Translations under genes and position numbers: made by a program
Origin: Burkholderiales bacterium
Lineage (GTDB): Bacteria > Pseudomonadota > Gammaproteobacteria > Burkholderiales > SG8-39
NCBI GenBank assembly: GCA_027493935.1
Contig: JAOSJV010000001.1
Coordinates: 2,317,157 to 2,381,156 of the forward strand
Reading direction: 5' to 3'
Length of the DNA: 64,000 bases
Shown: piece after piece, positions 32,759 to 45,709 of the stretch
Layout: every line of letters begins with the position of its first letter
Position numbering within the stretch: position 1 is the first letter of the stretch
The notes under the pieces: generated by a model
Told to the model about the DNA's origin: nothing
Seen by the model: the letters and a program-made list of their open reading frames with translations, nothing else
Database searches by the model: none

Positions 32759-33602
32759 CGCGGCGGTGCTCGAGCGCTGGATCGGCCGGACCGAGGAAGC
32801 CGCCGACACGGTCACCGCCTTCCCGGTCGCGGCGCTCGCGGCGACGCTCGATCGCGACGATCCCTCCCCGCGCGAGGGTGATGCGCTGCCGCCGCTGTGG
32901 CACTGGCTCTACTTTCTGCCGGTATACCGCCACGCGGAAGCCGGGTCCGACGGACACCGGGCGCGTGGCGCTTTCCTGCCGCCTGTCGAGCTGCCGCGGC
33001 GGATGTGGGCCGGCAGCCGCATGACGTTCACGCGTGCGCTGCGCGTCGGCGAGCGCGTGCACCGCGTCTCGACCGTGGCCGACGTGAAACACAAGAGCGG
33101 CCGCAGCGGCGCGCTCGTCTTCGTGGTCGTGCGCCACGAGGTCGGCGGCGCTGCTGGGCACGCGCTCACCGAGGAGCACGACATCGTCTACCGCGACGCG
33201 CCGCGGCCAGGCGAGCCGCTGGCCGCGCCGCAGGCAGCGCCCGTCGAAGCCGACTGGACGCGCGAGGTCGCACCCGATCCGCTGCTGCTGTTCCGCTACT
33301 CGGCGCTCACGTTCAACGGCCACCGCATCCACTACGACCGGCGCTACTGCACCGACGTCGAGGGCTATCCCGGCCTGGTGGTGCACGGGCCGCTGCTCGC
33401 CACGCTGCTGCTCGACCTGCTGCGCCGCGAGCGCCCGCAAGCGCGAGTGACTTCGTTCCGCTTCCGTGCCGTGAGCCCGGTCTTCGACACCGCGCCGCTC
33501 ACCGTTTGCGGTGCGCCGCTGCCCGGCGGGCACGAGGCGCGGCTGTGGGTCCGCCGTCAGGACGGCGCGCTCGCGATGGACGCCACCGCGACGCTCGCCT
33601 GA
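32742..33602 (+). CDS. HTD2/mesaconyl-C4-CoA hydratase-like MaoC-fold hydratase
   Basis: 286 residues with two hot-dog halves: an FAS1-like N-terminal half ([34 protein letters not shown]) and a C-terminal catalytic half ([40 protein letters not shown]). The N/H pair in FNGHRIHYD is the usual catalytic segment of this group. Related enzymes hydrate mesaconyl-C4-CoA or 3-hydroxyacyl thioesters. Context with an acyl-CoA dehydrogenase 52 bases downstream fits an acyl-CoA pathway; the exact substrate is unknown. Confidence 0.8.
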   Translation: MPTAIDAAVLERWIGRTEEAADTVTAFPVAALAATLDRDDPSPREGDALPPLWHWLYFLPVYRHAEAGSDGHRARGAFLPPVELPRRMWAGSRMTFTRALRVGERVHRVSTVADVKHKSGRSGALVFVVVRHEVGGAAGHALTEEHDIVYRDAPRPGEPLAAPQAAPVEADWTREVAPDPLLLFRYSALTFNGHRIHYDRRYCTDVEGYPGLVVHGPLLATLLLDLLRRERPQARVTSFRFRAVSPVFDTAPLTVCGAPLPGGHEARLWVRRQDGALAMDATATLA

Positions 33603-33654
33603 GCCGCGCCGCCCGCGCCCACTTCGACAGCAACCTTCTCCACCCGAGCCGGCC

Positions 33655-34817
33655 ATGCATTCCAAGCTCGACCGCTTTCCCGAGATCCGCGAGGCCGTCG
33701 GCGCGCTGTGCGCGCGCTTCCCCGGCGAATACTGGCGCGAGCGCGACGAGGCGCGCGAGTACCCCGAGGCGTTCGTCGAGGCGCTCACCCAGGCCGGCTG
33801 GCTCGGCGCGCTGATCCCGCAGCAGTACGGCGGCTCGGGACTTGGCATCGCCGAGGCCTCGGTGATCCTCGAGAGCATCAACCGCGCCGGCGGGAACTCG
33901 GCCGCCTGCCACGCCCAGATGTACATCATGGGCACGATCCTGCGCCACGGCTCGGAGGAGCAGAAGCGCCGCCACCTGCCGCGCATCGCCAGCGGCGAAG
34001 TGCGGCTGCAGGCGTTCGGCGTCACCGAGCCGACCACCGGCACCGATACGACCAAGCTCAAGACGACGGCGGTCCGCAAGGGCGACCGCTACGTCGTGAG
34101 CGGACAGAAGGTGTGGACCTCGCGCGTCCAGCACTCCGGACCTCATGCTTCTCCTCGCGCGCACCACGCCGCTTGCGGAGGTGAAGCGCAAGGGCGACGG
34201 ACTGTCGGTGTTCCTCGTCGAGCTCGACGCCGGGGCCGCCAAGGGCATGACCGTGCGACCGATCCGCAACATGATGAACCACGAGACGAACGAGGTGTTC
34301 TTCGACGGCCTCGAGGTGCCGGCGGGGAACCTGGTCGGCGAGGAAGGCAGGGGCTTTCGCTACGTCCTCGACGGCATGAACGCCGAACGCATCCTGATCG
34401 CCGCGGAGTGCGTCGGCGACGGCTACTGGTTCGTCGAGAAGGCCTCCGGCTACGCGCGCGAGCGCGTCGTCTTCGACCGTGCGATCGGCGAGAACCAGGG
34501 CGTGCAGTTCCCGATCGCGCGCGCCTACGTGAACGTCGAGGCCGCCAACCTGATGCGCTACCGCGCCGCCGAGCTCTTCGACCGCGGCGAGCCGTGCGGG
34601 GCCGAGGCGAACATGTCGAAGCTGCTCGCCGCCGACGCCTCTTGGGGAGGCGGCCAACGTCTGCCTGCAGACGCACGGCGGCTTCGGCTTCGCCGCCGAG
34701 TACGACGTCGAGCGCAAGTTCCGCGAGACGCGTCTCTTCCAGGTCGCGCCGATCTCCACCAACCTCATCCTCTCCTACGTCGCCGAGCACGTGCTCGAGT
34801 TACCGCGGTCGTTTTGA
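33655..34817 (+). CDS. Acyl-CoA dehydrogenase (two frameshifts)
   Basis: About 386 residues after removing an extra G at 34138-34139 and another in the G run at 34644-34647. FAD-dependent: GWLGALIPQQYGGSGLG, QAFGVTEPTTGTDTTKLKT, GQKVWTSRVQHSDLML (across the first indel), NMMNHETNEVFFDGLEVP, DGMNAERILIAAE, and QTHGGFGFAAEYDVERKFRE near the end. It passes electrons to ETF. The chain-length preference cannot be read. It follows the hydratase gene and is convergent with acetoacetyl-CoA synthetase. Confidence 0.9.
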
Positions 34818-34906
34818 GCCGCCGGCGCCTCTCGGGCGCGCCGTCCGCCACGGGTGTGGCTTGTGGCGGGCAGTCGTGTGTTGACTGGTTGCCGCAACCC
34901 GGCTGT

Positions 34907-34927
34907 GAAGGGGCGCGGAACCCCTTC
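34907..34927. terminator. Hairpin between convergent genes
   Basis: GAAGGGG (34907-34913) and CCCCTTC (34921-34927) form a 7-bp stem with a 7-base loop. It sits between the convergent acyl-CoA dehydrogenase and acetoacetyl-CoA synthetase genes. No clear T tract follows. Confidence 0.35.
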
Positions 34928-35006
34928 CCCCGTCTGCCGCAGGGCGTTTGCGGCCGTAGGCGCCGGGCGGGCGCAGCCGCCGACACCGCGCTCAGTCTTC
35001 GGCGCC

Positions 35007-36968
<1,962 letters not shown>

Positions 36969-36973
36969 CGTGC

Positions 36974-37387
36974 TCATTCCTCGATGATCTGTCTGATGCC
37001 CTGCGGCAGCGCGGTCGAGCGCCCCTTGGCGAAGTCGACCCACACGACTTTCGCGGCGCCCTCGGCATATACGGTTCGCGCGTCATAGCTCGGCCGCAAC
37101 TCGAGCCACGTCTCGAAGCTCGAACGGCCGGCCCTGCCGGCAAACATGCGCACCTCGACCGTACCCGGGTAGACGAGCTCCTTCAGGAAGGAACAGCTCG
37201 CGTTGACGATCACCGGCCCTGTGCCGCGCGGATCGAACGCGACGCCCAGGCCGTCGAACCACGAGATGCGGGCCTGCTCCATGTAGCGGAAGTACACGGT
37301 GTTGTTCACGTGGCCCATCGCGTCCAGGTCGCCCCAGCGGATCGGGACGAGCTCGGTGTGCACGAGCGTGCGGCGCTGAAGCGTCAC
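36974..37387 (-). CDS. Acyl-CoA thioesterase, 4-hydroxybenzoyl-CoA thioesterase/YbgC family
   Basis: 137 residues, one hot-dog domain. The catalytic Asp motif is [20 protein letters not shown], followed by the long helix [12 protein letters not shown] and the strands [20 protein letters not shown]. It hydrolyses acyl or aryl-CoA esters; substrate unknown. It is translationally coupled to acetoacetyl-CoA synthetase. A TATAAT hexamer on the minus strand at 37469-37464 could be its -10. Confidence 0.87.
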   Translation of the reverse strand: MTLQRRTLVHTELVPIRWGDLDAMGHVNNTVYFRYMEQARISWFDGLGVAFDPRGTGPVIVNASCSFLKELVYPGTVEVRMFAGRAGRSSFETWLELRPSYDARTVYAEGAAKVVWVDFAKGRSTALPQGIRQIIEE

Positions 37388-37536
37388 GGACGGGTCGTTC
37401 GTCTAAGAGTTGGCCGCGGACCGCGCGAGCAGAACAGGGCGGCGCCGAAAGAGCGGCACGAAGAATTATACAATCGGCACATTGGACGCGGCGCCGGACG
37501 CCGTCCGCAGACCCGAACAAGCGAGGGGCCGGAGCG

Positions 37537-39169
37537 ATGCAGCGCGAATCGATGCAGTACGACGTCGTGATCGTCGGCGGCGGTCCGGCAGGGCTCGCTT
37601 GCGCCATCCGCCTGAAACAGCTCGCCGCCGCGGCCGGCCGCGACATCGGCGTGTGCCTGATCGAGAAGGGCTCCGAGATCGGCGCGCACATCCTGTCGGG
37701 CGCGGTGATCGAGCCGCGCAGCCTGAACGAGCTCATCCCGGACTGGAAGGCGAAAGGTGCGCCGCTCGAGACCCCGGTGCGCGAAGACCGGATGGTGCTG
37801 CTCACCGAGCGCAGCGCCTACCGGCTGCCGCTGCCGCCGTTCCTGCACAACGAGGGCAACTACATCATCAGCCTCGGCAACCTGTGCCGGTGGCTAGGGC
37901 GCGAGGCCGAGGCCCTCGGGGTGGAGATCTACCCCGGCTTCGCCGCCGCGGAGGTGCTCTACCACGAGGACGGCAGCGTCAAGGGCGTCGCGACCGGCGA
38001 CATGGGCATCGCCAAGGACGGCAGCAGGACCGAAAGCCACCAGCCCGGCGTCGAGCTGCACGCGAAGCAGACCGTTTTCGCGGAGGGGTGCCGGGGCTCG
38101 CTCACCAGGACGCTCTTCAAGCGCTTCGGGCTGCGCGAGGGCGTCGACCCGCAGACCTACGGCATCGGCATCAAGGAGCTGTGGGGAGGTCGCGCCCGAG
38201 AAGCACCGACCCGGCTTTGTCTTCCACAGCATCGGCTGGCCGCTCGACGCGCGCACCTACGGCGGCGCGTTCCTCTACCACCTCGAGCGCAACCTGGTCG
38301 CGGTGGGGTTCGTGGTCGGGCTCGACTACCAGAACCCCTACCTCTCGCCGTTCGACGAGTTCCAGCGCTTCAAGACCCACCCGGAGGTGCGGCCGACGTT
38401 CGAGGGCGGCCGGCGCGTCGCCTACGGGGCGCGCGCGATCTCCGAAGGCGGCTTCCAGTCGCTGCCGAAGCTCAGCTTCCCCGGCGGTCTGCTCGTCGGC
38501 GACACCGCCGGCTTCCTGAACGTGCCCAAGATCAAGGGCACGCACACGGCGATGAAGTCGGGCATGGTCGCCGCGGAGGCGCTGCTCGACGCGCTCGGCG
38601 AGGGCGCGCCGCGCGAGGTGAAGGACTACCCGGAGGGGGTCCGCGCATCCTGGCTCTGGGACGAGCTCTACCGCGTCCGCAACATCCGCCCCTCGTTCCG
38701 CTGGGGCATGTGGTCGGGGCTCGCGTACGCCGCCATCGACCAGTATGTCCTCCAGGGCCGTGCGCCGTGGACGTTCCGCATCCACGCCGACCACGCGCAG
38801 CTGCGCAAGGCGGCCGAGTCGCGTCCGATCGCCTATCCGAAGCCCGATGGCGTCATCGCGTTCGACAAGCTCTCCTCGGTCTACCTCTCGGGGGTGAACC
38901 ACGAGGAGAACCAGCCCTCGCACCTCACGCTGGCCGATCCCGCAGTGCCGATCACGGTGAATCTCGCGCTCTACGACGCGCCCGAGCAGCGCTACTGCCC
39001 GGCAGGGGTCTACGAAATCGTGCGTGACGCCGACGGATCGAATCCGCGGCTCCAGATCAACGCCCAGAACTGCGTCCACTGCAAGACCTGCGACATCAAG
39101 GACCCGACCCAGAACATCCACTGGGTGGTACCGCAGGGCGGCGAGGGGCCGAGCTATCCGAACATGTGA
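37537..39169 (+). CDS. Electron transfer flavoprotein-ubiquinone oxidoreductase (one frameshift)
   Basis: About 543 residues once an extra G in the run at 38183-38186 is removed. It passes electrons from reduced ETF to ubiquinone at the membrane. Seen: dinucleotide motif [51 protein letters not shown], the joined [16 protein letters not shown], a second FAD segment [18 protein letters not shown], and the C-terminal 4Fe-4S motif [18 protein letters not shown]. It couples the acyl-CoA dehydrogenases and etfBA of this region to respiration. Confidence 0.94.
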
Positions 39170-39175
39170 GCACTC

Positions 39176-39236
39176 AGACTTAATATGTTACATTAGCTTG
39201 TTGGTATATTATATTGATGTATAAGCATAATACTAG
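39176..39236. promoter_or_regulatory. AT-rich island, probable promoter region
   Basis: About 60 bases, roughly three quarters A/T, in otherwise GC-rich DNA. On the plus strand TTGTTG (39198-39203), 16 bases, then TATAAG (39220-39225) is a plausible sigma-70 pair, with a second AT-rich hexamer (CATAAT, 39226-39231) just after. It would drive the thioesterase and perhaps the CoA-transferase genes. Confidence 0.5.
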
Positions 39237-39287
39237 ATCGACTGGCGGCGATCAGCGCACCCTCCAGCGCGCGTTCGTGCGCAAAGC

Positions 39288-39830
39288 ATGAGCGCGTCGA
39301 CCCCACCGCGCGTGCGCACGGTCGAGTGGGACGATCCCGGTGCGGGCGCCCGGGCCGGCGCGAGCATGGCGGGCCTCGACTACCTGAAGGCGATCATCCG
39401 CGGCGCGGTGCCCGCCGCGCCGCTCGCGCGCGTGCTCGGCTTCGTGCTCGCCGAAGTGGAATCCGGCCGCGCCGTGTTCGAGATCGAGCCGATGGAGTTC
39501 CATTACAACCCGATCGGCTCGGTGCACGGCGGCGTGGCCTGCACCCTGCTCGACTCTGCGATGGGCTGCGCGGTGCACACCACGCTGCCCGCCGGTACCG
39601 GCTACACGACCGCCGAGCTCAAGGTGAATCTCGTACGCGCGATCACCACCGCGACCGGGCTGCTGCGCGCCGAGGGGAAGGTGATCCACCGCGGCGGCCG
39701 CATCGCCACCGCCGAGGGCCACCTGCGCGATCGCGAAGGCCGCCTCTACGCCCACGGCACGACGACCTGCCTGATCCTCGCGCACGCGAGCGGCAAGACC
39801 CCGCCCGCCGAGGGCGTGCGGGACAGTTGA
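39288..39830 (+). CDS. PaaI-family acyl-CoA thioesterase
   Basis: 180 residues with one hot-dog domain. The first 30 residues are probably disordered. Key segments are EPMEFHYNPIGSVHGGVACT, whose N-x-x-G-x-x-HGG is the PaaI signature, then LLDSAMGCAVHT with the catalytic Asp position, and TTAELKVNLVRAI. It hydrolyses aryl- or acyl-CoA dead-end intermediates. It follows the AT-rich island and precedes a CoA-transferase gene. Confidence 0.87.
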   Translation: MSASTPPRVRTVEWDDPGAGARAGASMAGLDYLKAIIRGAVPAAPLARVLGFVLAEVESGRAVFEIEPMEFHYNPIGSVHGGVACTLLDSAMGCAVHTTLPAGTGYTTAELKVNLVRAITTATGLLRAEGKVIHRGGRIATAEGHLRDREGRLYAHGTTTCLILAHASGKTPPAEGVRDS

Positions 39831-40011
39831 AACACGCGCCTGCGACACCGTTCGCGGCGCACTCCTGCCACCCGCCGCGCGGCGCATCGCCGAGGGCGCG
39901 GGATGCGCGCATACTAGGGCTCCGGAAGCGGACCGCGCGTCGGCCGCCCCGCCCGATGGCGGGGCCCGGCATCGCCAAGAGAGCCGCGCCGCCCACCACC
40001 AGGAGGGCGAA

Positions 40012-41965
40012 ATGCTGAAGAAGGTCATTCCGGTCGAGGACGCGATCGCGATCGTGCAGGACGACGATGTCCTCGCCACCACCGGCTACGGCGGCAACGG
40101 CACCCCCGACCAGCTCGTCGTCGCCCTCGAACGGCGCTTTCTCGACACCGGCGCGCCGCGCAATCTCACGCTGTTCTTCGCCGGCGGCCAGGGCGACGCG
40201 AAGGAGAAGGGGTTAAACCGCCTCGGTCACGAGGGGCTCGTCAAGCGTACCGTCGGCGGCCATTACGGGCTCATGCCCAAGATCGCCGCGCTCGTGACCG
40301 CCAACGCGATCGAAGCCTACAATTTTCCCGAGGGCGTGATCACGCATCTCTACCGGGACATCGCGGCGGGCAAGCCCGGCACGTTGTCCCGGGTCGGTCT
40401 CGGCACGTTCGTCGACCCGCGCCAGGAGGGCGGCAAGATGAACGACCGCACCACCGAGGATCTCGTGCAGGTGCTGAGCATCTTCGGGCACGAGTACCTC
40501 TACTACCGCGGGATGCCGATCAAGATCGCGTTCATCCGCGGCACCACCGCGGATCCGGACGGCAACATCACCATGGAGAAGGAATCGCTCATCCTGGAGA
40601 ACCTCGCAATGGCGATCGCGGCCAAGAACTCGCACGGCTACGTCATCTGCCAGGTCGAGCGGATCGCTGCCGAAGGCACGCTGGACGCGAGGCAGGTGAA
40701 GATCCCCGGCAGCCTCGTCGACTGCGTCGTGGTCGCCGACCCCGAGCATCACATGCAGACCTACGGCACCCAGTACAACCCGGCGTTCTCCGGCGAGGTC
40801 AGAGTGCCGTTGCGCTCCATCAGGCCGCTGCCGCTCGACGAGCGCAAGGTGATCGCGCGCCGCGCGGCAATGGAGCTCGGCGCGAACAGCGTCGTGAACT
40901 TCGGCCTCGGCATGCCGGACTGCATCCCGACCGTCGCGAGCGAAGAGAAGATCCACGATCTCATGACCCTCACGGTCGATCCCGGCGTGATCGGTGGCGT
41001 GCCGATGGGCGGGCTCGACTTCGGCGCGGCGGTGAACTGGCAGGCGGTGATCGACCACTGCTCGCAGTTCGACTTCATCGACGGCGGCGGGCTGGACGCC
41101 GCCTTCCTCGGATTTCGCCGAGTGCGACCGCGAAGGCAGCGTGAACGCGAGCCGTTTCGGCGGCCGCATTGCCGGCTGCGGCGGCTTCGTCAACATCAGC
41201 CAGAACGCGAAGAAGGTCGTTTTCGTCTCGAACTTCGCGGCGGGCGGCGCCGAGTACGCGATCGAGGACGGGCGCCTGCGCATCGTCAAGGAAGGCAAGC
41301 ACGTGAAGTTCGTCGAGCGCCTCGGCCAGGTGACGTTCAACGGTCCGCTCGCCGCGCGGGACGAGCAGGAAGTGCTCTACGTGACCGAGCGCTGCGTGTT
41401 CCGCCTGACGCCCGATGGCCTGCGGCTCGCCGAGGTGGCGCCGGGAGTGGACATCGAGCGCGACATCCTCGCACGGCTGCCGTTCGTGCCGATCGTAGGC
41501 GCACCGGCGTCGATGGACGCCGCCATCTTCCAGCACCCGCCGATGGGTCTGCGCGAGCGCATGCTCGACATCCACATCGACGACCGCCTGTCCTACGACC
41601 CGGAGACCAACACCGTCTTCATGAACTATGCCGGGATGCGCGTGAAGGACAAGCGCGACGTCGACACGATCGTCGCGGCCGTGGATCGCCTGCTCGAACC
41701 CCTCCGCAGGCGCGTCAACTCAATCGTCAACTACGACGGTTTTTCGATCGACGACGACGCCGTGGCCGACTACATGGAGGCGGTCCGCCACGTCGAGCAG
41801 ACCTACTACCTGAAGGTCTCCCGCTACACGAACAGTGGATTCATGCGGCTGAAGCTCGGCCAGGAGCTGGAGAAGCGGCGCTTGTCCGCGCGCGTGTTCG
41901 AGACCGGCCGCGAGGCCCGCCGCGAGCTCGGCGCGCCCGCCCGCTCGCGGGGAGGCTCTGCCTGA
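40012..41965 (+). CDS. Acyl-CoA:acetate/propionate CoA-transferase, long form (one frameshift)
   Basis: About 650 residues after removing one extra T at 41113-41115. Homologous to propionate CoA-transferase/YdiF: DDDVLATTGYGGNGTPDQLV, GHYGLMPKIAALV, VGLGTFVDPRQEGGK, QVERIAAEGTLDARQVKIPG, NFGLGMPDCIP, DFIDGGGLDAAFLG and joined FAECDREGSVNASRFGG, and CGGFVNISQNAK. At the position of the catalytic Glu (T-x-E-x-G in the family) this protein has Asp, codon GAT at 40978-40980 (TLTVDPGVIGG). It also carries about 130 extra C-terminal residues (DIHIDDRLSYDPETNTVF onward) absent from YdiF. Whether it is active is therefore open. Confidence 0.85.
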
Positions 41966-42015
41966 ATCACCCCCGCGACGGTGCGGATCCGGAAAGTCGC
42001 CGATTCTTTCGCGCA

Positions 42016-42040
42016 CGATCCCCGCTTGCGCGGGCACGGC
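42016..42040. repeat. Dispersed palindromic repeat between convergent genes
   Basis: One copy (GATCCCCGCTTGCGCGGGCAC), a GC-rich hairpin between the CoA-transferase (plus) and acyl-CoA dehydrogenase (minus) ends. Confidence 0.6.
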
Positions 42041-42059
42041 GACCCTCTGCAGAGCTTCC

Positions 42060-43851
42060 CTAGAACTGCTCGGCGGCGAGCGCCATGACGCCGGCTGCAC
42101 CACCGGTGACCGTCTCGCGCAGGCCAGGCGCCTGCGCGAGGTAGTGATCCGCAAAGAAGCGCGCGGTAGCGATCTTGGCCGTCAAGAACCCGGCGTCGCC
42201 CTCGCCCTTCGCGACCTTCGCCTGCGCCGCGAGCGCGGCGCGCGCCATCTGCCAGCCGCCGGCGACGATCCCCATCAGCTTCAGGAACGGTACCGAGCCG
42301 GCGTGCACCGCCTTGATATCGGTGGCGTAGGTGTCGACGATCCAGCCCACGCACTGCTCGACCGCCTTGGCGCCCGCGGCCAGGTGGCGCGCCATCGCCG
42401 CGAAGTCCTCGCCCTCGACGGCCTTCAGCGCGCGCAGCGTTGCCTTCATGTCCTTGATCACGGCCTTCGCCGTCGCGCCGGCCTCGCGCGCGATCTTACG
42501 CCCGACCAGGTCGTTCGCCTGGATCGAGGTGGTCCCCTCGTAGATCGTGGTTATGCGCGCGTCGCGGTAGTACTGCGCCGCGCCGGTCTCTTCGATGTAG
42601 CCCATGCCGCCGTGGACCTGGATGCCGAGCGAGGCCACCTCGATCGAGGTTTCGGTGAACCAGCCCTTCACGACCGGGATCATCAGGTCGACGAATGCCT
42701 GCGCCTTATGGCGCTCCTTTTTCGCTGCGGTGGCGGTGCGCGCGGTCGAGCGCCGCGGCCACGACGTAGGCGAGCGCCCGCATGGCCTCGGTGGCGGCGC
42801 GCATGCTCATCAGCATCCGCCGCACGTCCGGGTGGTGGATGATGGTCACCGCCTGCGAGCCCGACCCAGCGAGATCGCGGCTCTGCACCCGCTCCTTGGC
42901 GTACGTGGCCGCCTTCTGGTACGCCCGCTCGGAGATCGCGAGGCCCTCCATGCCGACCGCGAACCGCGCCGCGTTCATCATGATGAACATGTACTCGAGC
43001 CCGCGGTTCTCCTCGCCGACCAGGTAGCCGATCGCGCCGTCCTGCTCGCCGTACGCCATCACGCAGGTCGGGCTCGCGTGGATGCCGAGCTTCTCCTCGA
43101 GCTTGATGCACTGCACGTCGTTGCGCTCGCCGAGCGAGCCGTCGGCGTTCACCAGGAACTTCGGCACGACGAAGAGCGAGATACCCTTCACCCCCGGCGG
43201 CGCGTCGGGCGTGCGCGCGAGCACCAGGTGCACGATGTTCTCGGACCAGTCGTGTTCGCCGTAGGTGATGAAGATCTTCTGGCCCTTCACTCGGTAGTGG
43301 TCGCCTTCGCGCGCCGCGCGCGCCTTCACGAGCGCGAGATCCGAGCCGGCCTGCGGCTCGGTCAGGTTCATCGTGCCCATCCAGGTGCCGGAGACCATGT
43401 TCGGCAGGAATTTCTTCTTCAGCGCGTCGCTCCCGCGCAGGAGCAGCGCCTCGGTCGCGCCGACGGTGAGCATCGGCCCGAGCGAGAACGAGAGGTTCGC
43501 CGACTTCCACATCTCGAGCGCCGCGGTGCCGACGAGCTTCGGCAGCCCCTGGCCGCCGTACTGGGCCGGGCCCTCGAGCGCGGGCCAGCCCGCCTCGGCG
43601 AACTGCCGGTAGGCTTCCTTGAAGCCGCGCGGCGTGGTGACCGCAGCGCCGTCGAGCCGCGATCCCTCCCGGTCGCCGACGGCGTTGAGCGGCGCGAGCA
43701 CCTCGCTCGAGAATCGAGCGTTCTCCTCGAGGATCTGCTCGACGACGTCCGTGGTCACCTCCTTGCAGCCGCGCAGCTTGGGAAGCTGGTCCAACCCGGC
43801 CAGCTCCTTCATCACGAACAGCATGTCCTGGATCGGTGCGGTGTAGCTCAT
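42060..43851 (-). CDS. Long-form acyl-CoA dehydrogenase (one frameshift)
   Basis: About 596 residues after removing one extra A from the run at 42718-42722. Seen: N-terminal YTAPIQDMLFVMKELAGL typical of the roughly 600-residue group, GWPALEGPAQYGGQGLPKL, GTMNLTEPQAGSDLALVK, KIFITYGEHDWSENIVHLVL, MMNAARFAVGMEGLAISE, then after the indel LGIQVHGGMGYIEETGAAQYYRDARI and IYEGTTSIQANDL. These long enzymes (as in FadE5-like and 3-methylmercaptopropionyl-CoA types) use ETF. It is the last gene of etfB-etfA-acd. Confidence 0.92.
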
Positions 43852-43882
43852 TGTGCTCGCCTGTCCGCCGGGGTGAAGCGGG

Positions 43883-44815
43883 TCACCCCAGCTCCTTGAT
43901 CAGATCGGGAACCACCTTGAAGAGATCGCCGACGATGCCGTAGTCGGCCACCTGGAAGATCGGCGCCTCCTCGTCCTTGTTGATGGCGACGATCACGCGG
44001 CTGTCCTTCATGCCGGCGAGGTGCTGAATCGCCCCGGAGATGCCGACCGCGATGTAGAGCTCCGGCGCGACGATCTTGCCGGTCTGGCCGACCTGCCAGT
44101 CGTTCGGCACGAAGCCGGCGTCGACCGCCGCGCGCGAGGCGCCCATCGCCGCGTTCAGCCGGTCGGCGAGCGGCTCGAGCATCTTGAAGTTCTCGCCCGA
44201 GCCCATGCCGCGGCCGCCGGACACGATGATCTTGGCGGAGGTGAGTTCGGGCCGCTCGCTCTTGGTGAGCTCGCGCCCCACGAGGCTCGAGAGCCCGGCG
44301 TCCGAGCCGGCCGCAGCGCTCTCCACCGCGCCGGCGCCCCCGGTCGCGGAAGCCGCATCGAAGCCGGTCGATCGCACGGTGATCACCTTCACCGCGTCCT
44401 TCGACTGCACGGTCGCGAGCGCGTTGCCGGCGTAGATCGGCCGCACGAACGTGTCCGCGCTCTTGACCTCGACGATCTCCGAGATCTGCGCGACGTCGAG
44501 CAGCGCGGCGACGCGCGGCATGACGTTCTTGCCGAAGGTCGAGGCCGGCGCAAGCACGTGGCTGTAGCTCTTCGCCAGGCCGGCGACGAGCGGCGCGACG
44601 TTCTCGGCCAGCTCGTCCTTGTAGTGCGGCGCGTCCACGAGCAGCGCCTTCTTGACGCCCGCGGCCTTCGCCGCGGCCTCGGCGGCCGCCTGGCAGCCGG
44701 CGCCGGCCACCAGCACGTGGACGTCGTCGCCCAGCTTGGCAGCGGCGCCGAGCGTATGCAGCGTCGATTCCTTGAGCGCCTTGTTGTCGTGCTCGGCGAT
44801 GACCAGGATCGGCAT
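43883..44815 (-). CDS. etfA: Electron transfer flavoprotein alpha subunit
   Basis: 310 residues. The C-terminal FAD site has [57 protein letters not shown] and [18 protein letters not shown]. It pairs with EtfB to accept electrons from acyl-CoA dehydrogenases. It lies 31 bases upstream of the acyl-CoA dehydrogenase gene and 104 bases after etfB, a gap filled by repeats. Confidence 0.96.
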   Translation of the reverse strand: MPILVIAEHDNKALKESTLHTLGAAAKLGDDVHVLVAGAGCQAAAEAAAKAAGVKKALLVDAPHYKDELAENVAPLVAGLAKSYSHVLAPASTFGKNVMPRVAALLDVAQISEIVEVKSADTFVRPIYAGNALATVQSKDAVKVITVRSTGFDAASATGGAGAVESAAAGSDAGLSSLVGRELTKSERPELTSAKIIVSGGRGMGSGENFKMLEPLADRLNAAMGASRAAVDAGFVPNDWQVGQTGKIVAPELYIAVGISGAIQHLAGMKDSRVIVAINKDEEAPIFQVADYGIVGDLFKVVPDLIKELG

Positions 44816-44835
44816 GTACGGTTCCTTCTCCAGAC

Positions 44836-44910
44836 AAGCCCCGCCTGCGCGGGATGGTGCTTCAATCGCTCTGCCCTGCCGCGGGATCCGCGCTTTCGCG
44901 GGGATGATCA
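44836..44910. repeat. Two dispersed palindromic repeats inside the etfB-etfA gap
   Basis: Copies near 44836-44857 (GCCCCGCCTGCGCGGGATGG) and 44885-44910 (GATCCGCGCTTTCGCGGGGATGATC). As intergenic hairpins within an operon they may adjust etfA relative to etfB mRNA levels, which is inference. Confidence 0.6.
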
Positions 44911-44919
44911 GCGCGCGCG

Positions 44920-45669
44920 CTAGATCACTTTCGCTTCGTTCTTCAGCTTCTCTACCAGCGTCTTCGCGTCGGCCACCTTGGCGCCGGCCTTGCGCTTCGG
45001 CGGCTCCTCGACCTTGAGCGTGGCCAGGCGCGGCGCGACGTCCACCCCGAGCGCATCGGGCTTCAGCGTCTCGAGCGGCTTCTTCTTCGCTTTCATGATG
45101 TTCGGCAGCGTCACGTACCGGGGCTCGTTCAGCCGCAGGTCGGTGGTGACCACCGCCGGAAGCTTGAGGTCGAGCGTTTCCAGCCCGCCGTCGACCTCGC
45201 GCGTCACCGTGATTCTCTCGCCTTCGACCTTCACCTTGTACGCGAAGGTCCCCTGCGACCATCCGAGCAGCGCGGCGAGCATCTGTCCGGTCTGGTTCGC
45301 ATCGTCGTCGATCGCCTGCTTGCCGAGGATCACGAGCTTCGGGCTCTCCTTGTCGGCGATCGCCTTCAGGAGCTTCGCGACCGCCAGCGGCTGCAGCTCG
45401 GCATCGGTCTCCACCAGGATCGCGCGGTCGGCGCCGATCGCGAGCGCGGTGCGAAGCGTCTCCTGGCACGCAGGCACGCCGCACGAGATCGCGACGACCT
45501 CGGTCGCCATGCCTGCCTCCCTGAGCCGCACGGCCTCCTCGACCGCGATCTCGTCGAACGGGTTCATCGACATCTTGACGTTGGCCGTCTCCACGCCGGA
45601 GCCGTCGCTCTTCACGCGGACCTTGACGTTGTAGTCGACGACGCGTTTGACGGGCACCAGGACCTTCAT
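44920..45669 (-). CDS. etfB: Electron transfer flavoprotein beta subunit
   Basis: 249 residues from the ATG at 45669 with GGAGGAG upstream. Seen: [58 protein letters not shown] (AMP/recognition region), [18 protein letters not shown] and the ETF-beta signature around [13 protein letters not shown]. First gene of etfB-etfA-acyl-CoA dehydrogenase. Confidence 0.96.
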   Translation of the reverse strand: MKVLVPVKRVVDYNVKVRVKSDGSGVETANVKMSMNPFDEIAVEEAVRLREAGMATEVVAISCGVPACQETLRTALAIGADRAILVETDAELQPLAVAKLLKAIADKESPKLVILGKQAIDDDANQTGQMLAALLGWSQGTFAYKVKVEGERITVTREVDGGLETLDLKLPAVVTTDLRLNEPRYVTLPNIMKAKKKPLETLKPDALGVDVAPRLATLKVEEPPKRKAGAKVADAKTLVEKLKNEAKVI

Positions 45670-45700
45670 CGATGCGCTCCTCCTCGCCGGCAAAGGCGCG

Positions 45701-45706
45701 ATTATA
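45701..45706 (-). promoter_or_regulatory. -10 candidate of the etfBA operon
   Basis: A perfect TATAAT on the minus strand, 31 bases upstream of the etfB start. No clear -35 was found. Confidence 0.45.
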
Positions 45707-45709
45707 AAC

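Noticed and set aside
39170..39250. A tRNA or small RNA gene in the AT-rich island
   Set aside because: No cloverleaf pairing, T-loop or CCA-type end, and no stable stem; better read as promoter DNA.
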